NCBI GenBank assembly: GCA_014529385.2
Contig: CM043955.1
Location: 151,111,640 to 151,171,639, forward strand
Source: Adiantum capillus-veneris
Taxonomy: Eukaryota; Streptophyta; Polypodiopsida; Polypodiales; Pteridaceae
Direction of reading: 5' to 3'
Length of the DNA: 60,000 bases
Part shown: positions 49,310 through 59,601 of the stretch, piece by piece
How positions within the stretch are numbered: the first letter of the stretch is position 1
Layout: every line of letters begins with the position of its first letter
The notes under the pieces: generated by a model
Told to the model about the DNA's origin: nothing
Database searches by the model: none
What the model saw: only the letters and a program-made list of their open reading frames with translations
Translations under genes and position numbers: made by a program

Positions 49310-49479
49310 CTCCTAGTTCTCCAAGTTCGTGCTTACGTATGACATGCTTGGGCAATGGTTTCAGCTAAACCTAGTTGATCCACTCGCTTTCTTGTATGAG
49401 ATTATAGTCTTTCATGGTTCCCCGCAATTTTCAGTGTATTCTCTCACCGAGACGGTGAGTGGTTTTGTGGAGGGAAACT

Positions 49480-51615
49480 CATAGCAGGGCTATAGTGTCA
49501 TTAGCATAGGACGACAGTTAGTTATAGTTGGTCAGAGTTCACACTGGACGGACGCTAACTATGTCAGACTTTGTAAATAATTAATTTATTTACGATAAAA
49601 GAATTATCTAATTAGTTGTGTGCACACAAGAACAGATCTAGCAGTTTCTAGGGCCTCAGGTGCGTCCAAGTTTGGGCCAGAGCACCTCAGGGAGACCCTA
49701 ACAGAAAAATGAAAAATACCATGAAGCCCTAGTGATTGGGAAATCGGGTCTTCAATGAAGGGGTAGATAGTAGCCTCAGATTTCAGGCTCAAAAAATTAT
49801 GCGCGCTAGTGCAAGCACAGGAATGAGATGGGGTCCTTAGACTATTAACCCTAAGGCTTGATTATTTTATGGCCTTAGGATAAGTTAGTTAAAAGTATTC
49901 TTAAATGATTTGCGTTGGACCAAATGGCCGGACAAGTGCGAACAGGTAATGCCAGAGCATTGCTGGCACGGCATTGCGCTAGGGAGCAGCTAACGTTTTC
50001 ATTTGTTGCATCTATGTGTGCAGTTGTGCACTTAATTGCACATTTCATTAACTAGCATAGGATTTCTAAAGTCAAAAGTTGAATGGTTTTTAAATTTTAA
50101 AGTAAGTGTGCCACTTGGCACACTTTCCCATGCAATCTTTCTCTCTCTCTCTCACTCCCTCTCTTCATGCTAGCGCCCCCTCTTCTAGGAGGCTATAAGA
50201 GAGCAGCCTCTCCCCCTCTTGCCAGGTTGGCAGTGCACTACCCCCCCCAAGTTGACCATCCTCTACGCAGTGAAGCTCTCCATTGAAGCTTGAGAGCAGC
50301 ACCTTGTAGTGTATGTGGAGCCTCTGAGCACCCATCACCTAGAACAAGGCCTCTCATGATTGCATGCAGCTTTGGGAGAAGTTTCATCGCATAAAGTAGT
50401 AGAAAACTCTCTTTCTCCCTTGCCTAGCTGCTGCAAATTCCCTGTTTTCAGTCCCTAATTACTTGTATTAGGGTGAATTTCAGCAAAGTCTTAATAGAAT
50501 CTCATTCCCCACTACCTACTCTACACATACACCAAGTTTGGAGCATTTCCATGGCGAAAAGGTCCTCCATTTTGGCATTGGAACGCGCTCAGGTAACAAT
50601 TTCTGGTTATGTGCAGAAAATTACAGCAAGCGTGTGTGTTTGTGTGTTTTGCATGTTTCTGTGGTTGGTTAATTGCAGGAATGATTACGTCCAAAGTGGC
50701 ACAATTAGCGGAAGATAGACCCTCATTCGTGAGAGCTTCCGATGAGTTTTGTGGAAGGTAGACTCTCCCCTACGAGAGCTTCCCAAAATCTCGCAGAAGA
50801 GAATAGATCCTCTCAGTAGTCAGAGAGCAGTTCTTCTACTCTCTCAATCAGAAGCAGAAAAAGGCCAAGTAAGAATAGAGGACGGGCTTTCGCCCCGTTC
50901 CTGTGCTTGTAAAGATTCTCCCTTAGTAATAAAGATATACTCTTTATGGGGGGGGGGAGACCAGCCCATCTTCTGGTCCCCAATGAAGTGTCAAGCTTTC
51001 TCTCTCTCTCTCTCTAATTCTCTTGAGTATTTGAAGTGCAATTAAACGTCAGTTTACGCTTCCGTATTTTTGTGACACGGACTTTTGCCTTGGCAGTGAC
51101 ACGTGGCAGGTATACTGATGGTGGTCTAGCCAACGCGAGGCCAGACCACCGCAACCACAGTTTGGAGATAGACTTAGCTGATTGGATATTTGTGAGCCAT
51201 TGGAGACTTAGCTGATTGGATATTTGTGAGCCATTGGTGGCTCTTTATGATTGTATATATCCGTAGCTGTTTGGGGTTATCGGTATCATCATTCTCTTCT
51301 TATATGGTCTAGCGTCTTTGTCTAGAGTCTCGAGTCTATACATTGCACGTATGCACCATCCTTGCACATTTGAGCCTCGACACCCCATTGTACCCATGAG
51401 TTCTTGGTTGGAGCTGAGTGTGGTGCCATGCCAGGGTCTGTATTGGTTTCTTTGAGATAGTCGACTCCCCTCTGTTCAGGTTCTACTGTTGAGTCACTGT
51501 TTTGTTTGCTCTGTTGTTCCCTGTTTTCTGTGTTGTCATTCTATTGGAGTGAGATGTCCCACACAGTGCACTGAGGAGCACCCTGTAGAGAGCACGACAC
51601 ATTATCTCTGCTACA
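49480..51615 (+). repeat. 3' LTR of element C (split by D2)
   Basis: Parts 49480-49553 and 51083-51615 (51078-51082 being the D2 target duplication). Ends GCTACA then AGCCG. Holds the doubled unit GACTTAGCTGATTGGATATT at 51170-51237. Confidence 0.85.
49554..51077 (+). repeat. Solo LTR D2 (~1.5 kb)
   Basis: Flanked by CGGAC at 49549-49553 and 51078-51082; the intact C LTR shows the empty site (GGACGGACATTTGCC near 42881). Starts GCTAACTATG (TG lost), ends TTGTGACA. TATA-like CTATAAGA near 50192, hairpin 50960-50977. Same family as D1, but shorter and diverged. Confidence 0.78.
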
Positions 51616-52196
51616 AGCCGTTGTGTGTGTGGCGTGCGAGAGTCTTTAGCTGATACATTGAGAGCGATCGAGCTTACATTGGGCTCAGAGTCTATCATGT
51701 CTTGCTATTTTGAGTACATTTATGTTCTATGTTTCATTTCAAATATGTCAAGCATGTCTTTCAATTGTCTAGTTTGTGCCATGGAGTGAGGTTTCGCATT
51801 GAGGAGCACCCACAATAGCGAGCATGACATTATTTTCGTGCTACAATCAAGAGAGACTAGGGTTGAGGACATGGTCAAAAAAGGGGTTTGCTAGGATAAA
51901 GTAAGGGGCCTGTTGAACGGAATCCAATGGGTGATATAATCAAGAAAAATGAAGTCCATTGCAATAGCTACTTCATATAACATGTGAACCATAATTATGA
52001 CGGTTGTCTCTTTTTTTTTCAGGCTCATTTTGCAAGTCTTATATATGATATGGATACTCAAAATGTAGAAGTGCCGTTTTTAACATGCTTTTAGCATCTA
52101 CAATTTAGAGATTGTCTTTATTGTCCGCAGCAAAGATTGAAGGCCCAGTTTTTAGTTCTTTTCAAGTTCTTGATTTGAGTTTGTTTTTTGGTGCAG

Positions 52197-52255
52197 TGTG
52201 AAGAGCGTGATTGATCACCTTCAAGGATGTCGTCTTTTTCCACGGCTTCGGATAG
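52197..52255 (+). CDS. Peptidyl-tRNA hydrolase-like gene, internal exon B
   Basis: 59-nt exon after TTGTTTTTTGGTGCAG and before the donor GTAATC at 52256. With the split Gly it reads GVKSVIDHLQGCRLFPRLRI-G, the conserved block directly after the HNG loop in Pth/CRS2 proteins (family form: HNG-x-K-x-V-x-x-H..FPRLRIGIG). Phase and protein order agree with exon A although 16.9 kb of transposons lies between. The next exon should start by completing a Gly and continue with IGxPPGKMDP-like sequence; I do not see it before 53075, so the gene probably runs beyond the LINE-A/LINE-B sequence to the right of the window. Confidence 0.72.
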
Positions 52256-53071
52256 GTAATCAAATATATGTGCGCATAAAATTAAAGTGCACATGAGCGT
52301 GCATACACCCTCACTTTTCTTTGATCGTTGGCTGGTCAGTATGTTTTGTATGCAACCTTTTCTCCTTCTATGTTGAACTTTGTATTTGTTGTTCGGTGAC
52401 TACGAGCAATTGCAAGTAAATATTGCTTGGATTTGAGTGTTCAGAAAAAGAAAATGACAAAGAATATATAGATTTATATCTATTTTCTAAATATGGGAGA
52501 CAAAGAAAAAAAGAAAGGAAGTACTATTAACATCCTTGCCATGGCGGAAGCTAGTTATTTCATGGATCTTAGACAGTTTGCAGATTTGTACGAGAGTCAG
52601 ATTAGTGATGCCTTGGGAAAGTTGGTTTGGTCAAAGATACTCATTTGGTATCTTCCTTAGGTTTTTGTAGTGGACGACAAGTGAGTTCCTCCTCCCTCTC
52701 TTACATGAATTTCGAGGCACAGCATAGGTGTTTTTCAGTTCCATGGCTTCTATGAGCTGCTACAGGAGGGTTCTTACAGTAGATACTTTATATCTTTTGT
52801 TGATGAACACTGATCTTTACTGTTTCGCTACACAGCCAAAGGCGGAGAGAGCCTTGGGCAGAGCTGTGTAGGCTTCCTGCCAGCCAGTTGGAGCTTCTTT
52901 ACCACTTGCATGCTTGAGTATACCTTGTGGTTGTACGTGTATTTTTCTCATTTGTATACCCTGTGGTTGTACATGTATTTTTCCCCATGATCTCATTGTA
53001 TATCTTCAGGTTTTTCCCATATTTCTTGTATATGGATCTTTGGTCAATTTCTAAAGGGTCACAAACTTCAC

Positions 53072-53075
<4 letters not shown>
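52256..53075 (+). other. Probable next intron of the host gene
   Basis: AT-rich, TE-free by eye, starts with the exon B donor. I see no frame resembling the next Pth block. Ends where a GA run and LINE-A fragments begin. Confidence 0.4.

Positions 53076-53116
<41 letters not shown>
53076..53116. repeat. (GA)n at the 3' end of LA-6
   Basis: About 20 GA units followed by AGAAGAGAAATGAAATGAAATG of LA-6. Confidence 0.9.
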
Positions 53117-53121
<5 letters not shown>

Positions 53122-53240
53122 AAATGAAATGAAATGTTATATTAGACGTCTTCAAAAGGCCAAAATGACCTATGAGACAAAATTGATAAAATCCTTGTGG
53201 ATCTAATCCAATGTCTGGATACAAAAATAAAATGAAGTAA
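53122..53240 (-). mobile_element. LINE-A fragment LA-6 (3' end only)
   Basis: About 120 bp of LINE-A 3' UTR (ATGTTATATTAGACGTCTTC..CCTATGAGAC) with GA runs on both sides (53076-53116, 53241-53265). A severely 5'-truncated insertion. Confidence 0.8.
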
Positions 53241-53265
53241 AGAGAGAGAGAGAGAGAGAGAGAGA
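53241..53265. repeat. (GA)n at the 3' end of LA-7
   Basis: 25 bp of AG/GA between LA-6 and LA-7. Confidence 0.9.
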
Positions 53266-55067
53266 TTTCTTAACGTCTATAAAAGGCCGAAATCGGCCTA
53301 TGAGACAAATCAAAGTACATGAGGTGGGTGTCCTCTGTGTATCCGTAAAGGATAAAAGGTTCAAAAGTAAAAGTGACTATCTTGTATAATGACTGGGGGA
53401 GGAGGGAGGTGATACAAGGGTGGGGGTGGAGCTCCAAAACTGAGGAAAAGATGCAATCATATATGCTGGGGTAGATACAATCATGAGAAGAAAAGCTATC
53501 CTATCTCTAGCTCCATCCAGTACCATAATCAGGGCGTAAAACATAATGCATGGGCGGTTAGGGTGTGAACAATCCACATAATATGGCGGCTGGATCTGCA
53601 AAAGCCCGGATGCGTCTCTCCTCTAGAGATCTATAGTAGTGCTCCTGGATCTCGTGGATCTCTGTCTGGTGTAGGCGAGGTGCCCTACGTCCATGGGTAC
53701 GTGGGCGTCTGCGAGCTCGGACCTCCTCGGTCTGCTATAGAGTCACTCCTCTCTGGATGGTCGGAGGTGGTTCTGTTGCTATGGTCCTCTGAAAAAAGTC
53801 TGTGAGCTGTGTCTGGCGCTCATCTCTCACAGCTAATGTTGCCTGGAGGAGGGAGTCCCGATGCTGTTGTGCCTCTAGGAGGAAGCGACCGAACTTTTGC
53901 TTGTCTTTGGACTCAAAAATCTGATGTAGAGTGGGCTGATCTGCAAACAAGGTCAGATATCTGCCTCTGATCCCCTCATATGCTCTACATCTGCATACAT
54001 AATGCTCCTCGTTCTCAATCTCTATTGTGCAAAGTCTGCATATCCTCTCTGCTCTAGGGACATGTGCAACTCTCCCTGCCTCAATCTCTAGCTGGTGTGA
54101 TGATACTTTGAGCTATCCGATGGTGACCCGTGCTCTATGTGGCATGTAGATATCCATGTATCTCGCTCTCTGGATGAACCATCTGCTAGAATGGTCAGGA
54201 AGTGGTCTCTGTAGTACTGCCTCTTCGTGGGAAGAGGCTCTCTGGGTGTGATCCATGTCTCCCTGATGTATAACTGCCAGAGATCCTGTCTAAGAACTCG
54301 ATTCCTCTCGGTGTGTGAGAGGCGTATATGGGGGGAGTCAGGATCATACTGAAAAGGAGGCAGATCTGTGATGTCCAAGCCATGGGATGTAAACTGCTCT
54401 ATGACCTGTGAATATCATGCCCTTGTGTCCCCCTCGTGCTGATGCAGCTGGCCAGTGCTACATATCCTCATGTAAGCCGGCCTCGGGCTGCTTGGGCCAT
54501 GGAAAATCTGCCAATGGTGCCAGTAAAAGTCACCCCCAAGTATACATATGAATCAACTACCTCGACCTGCCGGCCTGCTGCTATGAGTATTGCTCTGCTC
54601 TGAACTGTCCTGGAGGTGTGGAAGATCATGACCTTGGTCTTGCCAAGGTTCACTGTGAGCCCTTGATGTGTGCAAAAATCATCCAAGGCTCGTAGGCGGC
54701 TGTGCAGTCCCTCCTGTGTGTTCTCAAAAACTAGAATGATATCATCAGCATAGAGCATAATATGGACTGGTATACCTGCTAAGTCTGATCCCTCTCTGCC
54801 TGCTCGTAGAATGTAATCTGATATCTTGTCGATGTAGAGACCAAATAGAGTCGGGGAAAGGAGGCATCCTTGCTTCACACCAATGCTGCTAGCAATGGGA
54901 TCTGATACTCCACCTAGGCATCGCACTCTACCTATGACCTGTGCATACAAAGAATGGATAGCCCATATCATCACAAATGGTATATGTAGCTCCTGAAGGC
55001 ACTGAAAGAGTCTCTCTTTGGGGATGGTGTCAAAGGCTTTGCGGAAATCCACAAAGCGGTAGTAGAG
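53266..55067 (-). mobile_element. LINE-A copy LA-7, diverged and 5'-truncated
   Basis: 3' UTR with the family 3' end (TTTCTTAACGTCTATAAAAG.. in + sense), ORF2 C-terminal pieces (53580-54440) and RT (54468-55067). Truncated at the FVDFRKAFDT motif (about 55060), where Ty3 sequence begins. It belongs to a different subfamily from LA-1 to LA-5. Confidence 0.8.
53735..55067 (-). pseudogene. LINE-A ORF2 RT and C-terminus, LA-7
   Basis: RT block MDFRKAFDTIPKERLFQCL, IGVKQGCLLSPTLFGLYIDK, catalytic LYADDIIL intact at 54741-54752, then VNLGKTKVMIFHTS and YVYLGVTF. The C-terminal part has DLPPFQYDPDSPHIRLSHTE (54088-54378) and KFGRFLLEAQQHRDSL..TQLTDFFQR (53735-53950) with frame breaks between. The 5' part of ORF2 and ORF1 are absent. 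Confidence 0.8.
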
Positions 55068-55965
55068 TCTCCTCTACGATACATGGAGGTGATGTTTGAA
55101 TAGTTTCCTTTATTGCACTGCCAAGACACTGTTTGTACGTTGTAGACAAGACAAGCAGCAATTGGGTGGACTCACAAAGTGGAGCACCCCATACACTCTT
55201 TGCCTTGTTTGAAAAGTAGACCACCCTTAATGGAATACCTTTCTAGTATCTTGCTCTTTGTAGCCGGGCATTGGGCGTTCGAAATGGCATAGCTTTCTTG
55301 GCCCTCTTGGACTCGCCGCCAAATCCCACCAAAGTGAGACGTTTTTGCAGCACCCACAAAGAGAAGATAGAGGTGAGTCCAGCTCTTTGTAAACGAGAGA
55401 GTATTGACCTCAAAAACTCAGCTAAGGGCATCTGCAACCTGATTGGTTGTGCCCATCCAATATTGAATCTCATAGTCGAACTCCTGCATGAGTTCGACCC
55501 ACCATGCCTTACGATCGGGAAGGTCAAGGTGGTCACTCACAGATACATTTCAATGAATTCTGATCAGTCCAAAATGCGCAAGATGGGACAAAGATGTTGC
55601 AAACGTTCTTCTAGCGGCTTATTGTGAAGGAGTACGTCATCGAGGAAGGTGGCTATACACTTTCCGAGGTACAAACAAAACAAGTGGTTTATCGTCTGCT
55701 AGGAAGTGGTAGGAGCATTGGTAAATCCAAAAGGGGGTTTTGTGGCATCCAGAGGAAATATCCGTGTATGAAGATAGATCACCCAAGAAAGTGGTAAGAG
55801 GATTGTTCAACCAAAAAGGGGGTTTTGTGGCATCCATAGGAAGTATCCAGATATGAAGATATCTCGACCCTAGATCAATCTCGATGTAATATTTTGTACC
55901 AAAAAGTCTCATCTACAACATCATCCATCCATGGTGACAAAATTCAAATACCAAGAGACGGAAGT
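55068..55965 (-). pseudogene. Ty3/gypsy pol fragment
   Basis: From high to low coordinate: RT (GTKYYIEIDLG; MDATKPPFW; TNAPTT; TFLDDVLLHNK as the YLDD region near 55610), then a jump to RNase H end (VELMQEFDYEIQYWMGTTNQ..VADALS, about 55460-55530) and the integrase N-terminal region (IKGGLLFKQGKECMGC, about 55180). An ~85-bp piece of RT is tandemly duplicated (55700-55755 and 55790-55845). Internal deletion between RT and RNase H. No LTR seen. Confidence 0.75.
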
Positions 55966-56064
55966 GCTCGTTGCTTTTGCTCCCGCAACCTACACGTCCA
56001 TCCTCCCCCCCCCCCCCGGCCCTGCTTGCCCCCTCGCTCGTGCTGCCCCAACCTACCCCTGCCC

Positions 56065-56096
<32 letters not shown>

Positions 56097-56346
56097 TTCG
56101 TGTTGCCTCACGCTGCCCCCCGCGTGCCCATCTCGCCAGCTGCCCCTTCACTTGCGTTGCCTCCCGCCCGCCTCAGCCTCCTCGCCTACTACACACAACC
56201 CCCCCCCCCTCTTTCCTTTTTTCCTCATTCACTCCCACTTGTTCTCTGTTTGGCCGGTTATCGTCGGTGGCTCCTCCGTTTTGTCGACGAAATTCGCACC
56301 AGCAGTAGCAGGAACACTTCACCCTCACTTGCAGTAGCAGACACAT

Positions 56347-57833
56347 ATGGAAGCTCATGCTCCGCCTCAGAGGGACTCGAATGAATCCCCCCTCGCTTGA
56401 CCCTGCCGAGCCCACCATCCGACTTGCTATGTTGCCAGCACAGCAAGCAAACCATGCAACAAAGGTGGAGCGTCTTCAAGCCACCTCCTTCAGGCCTGTC
56501 TCCTAGGAGAGGTGGGAAAGATCATCAACATACAACTTCTTGGGCTGGGACACTACCAGATTGAGTTTGAGACTCCCGAGATGGCTTCCAAGGTCATCTC
56601 CATGAGCCCGTTGGCCATTTGAGTGGTCAGGGCTCATTTTCAACAGTGACGCCATGGTTTCGATCCAGGTTCGGATGTTCTTGTCGAGGAAGCAGATCTT
56701 TCCATTTTGATCTGCTTCCCCGCCCTGAGGAAAGAGTACCTCCCGCTTCTTTTCAAAATTGGTTCAGAGATCTGGACGGTCTTGGAGACCCCGCGCACGG
56801 AAGCTTCAATGGCTGCCAAGGCTGCAGGTATTCCCAGAATACGTGTTCTGGTGCGCGACACTCACCCCCCCCCCCCCCCCCGAAGGTAGTCCTTCTACCT
56901 ACGGTGAGTGTTGGGTGGCTACGCCAAAGGGTGGAGTATTCGGGACTCCTGGACCAGTGCTTCATTTGCAGACAGATAGGCCACGTAGCGAAGGCCTATC
57001 CTCGCAAAAGATCTCGACTCGCATCGCATGCTCAGTCCCCCAAGGTTGAACATGCCCAGCAGACAGGTACCCAGGACACACAGGTTGGCACTTCGACAGA
57101 GGCCAGCGACCAGCCTGTCGATGGCTGGCAGCAAGTGCACGGCCGCCGTCGACAGGGAAGGGCTTGCCACAACGCCCCCCTGGTGGCCGACCTCCTGCAC
57201 CCCAGCAGCATTGGGTTTTGATAGGAACCGTCTCGACCCTTTGTTGCAAGAGTCCCCTAAGGAGCCCCCCTCCACCTCAACTTCACCGCCACCACCCTCT
57301 TCCCCTTTCGACTCCTCTGTCCCCCCCCCCCCCCCGCTCCCGCTGTTTCCCCCGTTGGCCCCTCAGCCTCATCACCCGACCCATCCCACACCTCCTCCAA
57401 CCACGTGACTAGATACTCATCCACAGCTCGACGCTCTCTTGATAGTGCAACTTGAGAACGCGACTGTTGGTACATGTCTCTCCTTTTTGTGTCTGTCCCT
57501 CATGGGCTAACCAGTTTTGACATTGACCGATGATGAGATTTCTTTGACTAGAGCTTCACCCGGTTCCTCAGCAACCGATCTCTTGACCTTGAGGCAGCTT
57601 GCTTCCGAGTTCACGTCCTCTTTCTAACAGCCAGAGGCATCGAGGCTTTGAATACAGCGGTAGGTTTTTCCTTTCCATTGTGTGGCAAGGATCGCTTTGG
57701 GTGGACCTTGCCTAAGTAGAGCGTGCAGTCCGTACTTAGGCAAGGTCCTAAGTACGGACTGCAAGCTAGCCTCGAAGAAGATGGCAAGGTTGGTTGTTGT
57801 TGCAGGATCGGTCTTTTCTCACCGATCCCATGA
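56347..57833 (+). pseudogene. LINE-B2 ORF1
   Basis: Start MEAHAPPQRDSNE at 56347, a stop soon after, a deletion near 56490, then GHYQIEFETPEMASKVISMS, ICFPALRKEYLPLL and the zinc knuckle CFICRQIGHVAKAY in which the last Cys is Tyr. C runs at 56866-56881 and 57321-57334 break the frame. The C-terminal FTRFLS.. and ..ACFRVH.LFL match the LINE-B1 frame. An unusual palindromic insert replaces part of the end (57703-57762). Confidence 0.75.
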
Positions 57834-59601
57834 GGATTGTCTCATGGATTGTGTAGGGTCTAGGTGGGCCCTAGTTTCAATGTCAGAGGGGCCGCCTGCG
57901 AACAAGAGCTTCAGAGATGCCTTGTGGGTGGTATGATTGATATTCTTATTTTTCAGGAGCACCATCCTTGTGAGAGCCACATTCGGCGTTGTGGTTAGAT
58001 TATGCGTGGCCACTATGAGGCCTTTTGTTCAGTTGCTTTTGGGCTTGGAGGTATCCAGGGAGGTGTATGTATGACTATTGCGGACTCATGGCAACATGCC
58101 ATTGTGGCCAGAGGTATTATTGTGCCAGGCAGGGCCCAATGGATTACTATGCAGGTTCATGGTTGCCTCATGGGCTTCCTAAACATCTATGCGTCCAATG
58201 TGATAAGTGCACAAGCTGAGTTTTGGTCGCATATTGTAGAGTCTTTGCCATATACAAAGCAATGGTGTGTCGGGGGAGACTTCAACATGTTGGAGGACCC
58301 TCAGATAGGATTGGAGGTAGCCATGCTATTGTGCACGGGCTGAGTTGGCAGCTTGGGAGCGCTTATGTATGACCTTGAGGATTTCAGATGTTTGGCAACA
58401 TGCACGCTTTGTGCAGCCCCCAGATAGCTTATCTTTCTCTCGCTCTGACCGCAGAGTAGGAGTGAATTTATCTCGGATAGATCGCGTCTACGCCAATGAC
58501 CGCATCTGTGAGATGGGAGGATGTGTTCGCATTCTGGCAGGGACTACTTTTCAGATCATGCACCAATGATTCTTACTGTGATAGACAGACAGAGGATTGG
58601 AAGTGTGATGTTGCGCATCCCCCATAGGATTTTGCTAGATATAGAGCTCAAAGAGTGGGTTGTGGCATTTGGTCAGAGAGTTTGGGCACTTAGGGCATCC
58701 CTGCTAGTAGAGTAGCCACTGGACTTGCTGACCTTAGTCGCTTCTTCCTCCAGGAATCTGCAGCTCGCCTGGCTGCAACCAAGGAGGAGAAGCGTCTCAG
58801 ACAGAGCATTGCTTCCTTGCAGCGGATGCAGGAGCGCCACCTTGACAGTCCTTGGTTGGAGGAGCAGATGGAATAGGCTCAACAGGAGCTGACTACCATT
58901 GAGGAGCTTCATCATGAGTTTGCCTCTCATTGACAAGCATCTCAGTGGACCCAAGTGGGCGCCTGGGAGTTCCTTGAGACAGTGGGGCCTCGCCATGCGT
59001 GCACCAATGTTAGCCAGTTGAAGAAACCTAATGGGTCTGTTGCTTCGAAGCCTGAGGATATGTGAGAGTTGCTACTGACTTTTACTGTGAGTTGCTTTCA
59101 GCTTAGCCATAGTCAGAGCGCCAGGGTGCATGCAGAGAGCAGGTTTCGGCATAAATGCCTTGCCTAGTTACTAAGGAGATGCATGAGAGACTAGATGACT
59201 CTCCAAATAGAGGAGCTCCATGAGGCCCTCAAGGCACTCTCTCGAGGCAGCTACCTAAGGGAGGATGGTTTGACTCCCAGCTTTTTCTTGGAGTATTGGG
59301 AGCTGCTTGGTTCAGATTTATGTAGCACTTACCTGCACATTCTACACATTGGTGAGATGCCTGACAGCATGAGTGAGGGTCTGAAGACTGATGTACCTAA
59401 TTCCCAAGGAGGGAGGCTCCTTGGATGAGTTTCGGCAGTGGTGGCCCATCACCATTCTCAACTCAGCCTACAAACTCTTAGCAAAGGCTCTGAGTTTGAG
59501 GATTCAGCCCTGCTACTTGAGAGCATTATACATGAGACTCAGACAGGCTTTGTCAAGGACCACAGTATCCTTGATAACATCTTTACCTATTGGGAGGCGT
59601 C
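57830..59601 (+). pseudogene. LINE-B2 ORF2, endonuclease and start of RT
   Basis: MRIVSWIV start at 57830, then a frame break; GGIQGGVCMTIADSW, GRAQWITMQVHG, CVGGDFNMLEDP, LSRIDRVYANDRI, FSDHAPMILTVIDRQR, RIPHRILLD. RT begins near 59180 (LEYWELLGSDLCS, IPKEGGSLDEFRQW, QTGFVKDHSILDNIFTYWEAS). At least eight frameshifts or stops. The Tyr codon in LEYW shows that the LINE-B1 TAA is a lesion. Confidence 0.75.

Larger units (their letters stand above)
42820..51615 (+). mobile_element. LTR retrotransposon C (gag-protease), carrying D1, D2 and a hairpin duplication
   Basis: LTRs start TGTAGC and end GCTACA (inverted termini). Perfect TSD AGCCG at 42815-42819 and 51616-51620. Order: 5' LTR 42820-43359; solo LTR D1 in the leader; PBS-like TTGGCACGCCCGGTGGGAC at about 45367; gag; protease; inverted duplication; purine-rich GTGGAGGGAAACTC (49467-49480) before the 3' LTR; 3' LTR 49480-51615 split by D2. 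Without D1 and D2 it is about 5.3 kb. No RT or integrase seen. Confidence 0.85.
42458..51845 (+). mobile_element. Solo LTR C-prime, split by element C
   Basis: Left part 42458-42819 starts TGTAGTAGGGCTACAATG; right part 51616-51845 ends TTTTCGTGCTACA. Both parts align with the start and end of the element C LTR (shared ACAGTTGGTC..TTCACAC, and GAGTGAG..GAGGAGCACCCAC..GAGCA). Flanks CTCAA (42453-42457) and ATCAA (51846-51850) match at four of five bases, fitting an old TSD. No internal domain, so it is a recombined solo LTR of a related family. Confidence 0.65.
35343..52196 (+). other. 16.9-kb intron of the peptidyl-tRNA hydrolase-like gene
   Basis: GT (GTAAGA) to AG (GGTGCAG) with matching codon phase. 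Flanking DNA at 35343-36000 and 51851-52196 is AT-rich and TE-free by eye. In between are the local duplication, a Ty3 relic, E3 and the C/D LTR nest, with TE fragments on both strands. Intron status is inferred from the exons; no transcript evidence is available. Confidence 0.65.
55966..59601 (+). mobile_element. LINE-B2, degenerate L1-type LINE, cut by an LTR
   Basis: 5' UTR with C runs (56010-56018, 56069-56095), ORF1 from 56347, ATGA junction at 57830-57833, endonuclease, and RT to 59601, where an LTR interrupts the sequence in the ILDNIFTYWEAS motif. The left boundary is approximate. Same family as LINE-B1 but much older. Confidence 0.8.

Noticed and set aside
52021-52070. A possible extra exon after TTTTTTTTTCAG at about 52021
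   Set aside because: Exons A and B already join in phase and are contiguous in the Pth family; nothing in this stretch resembles the protein.
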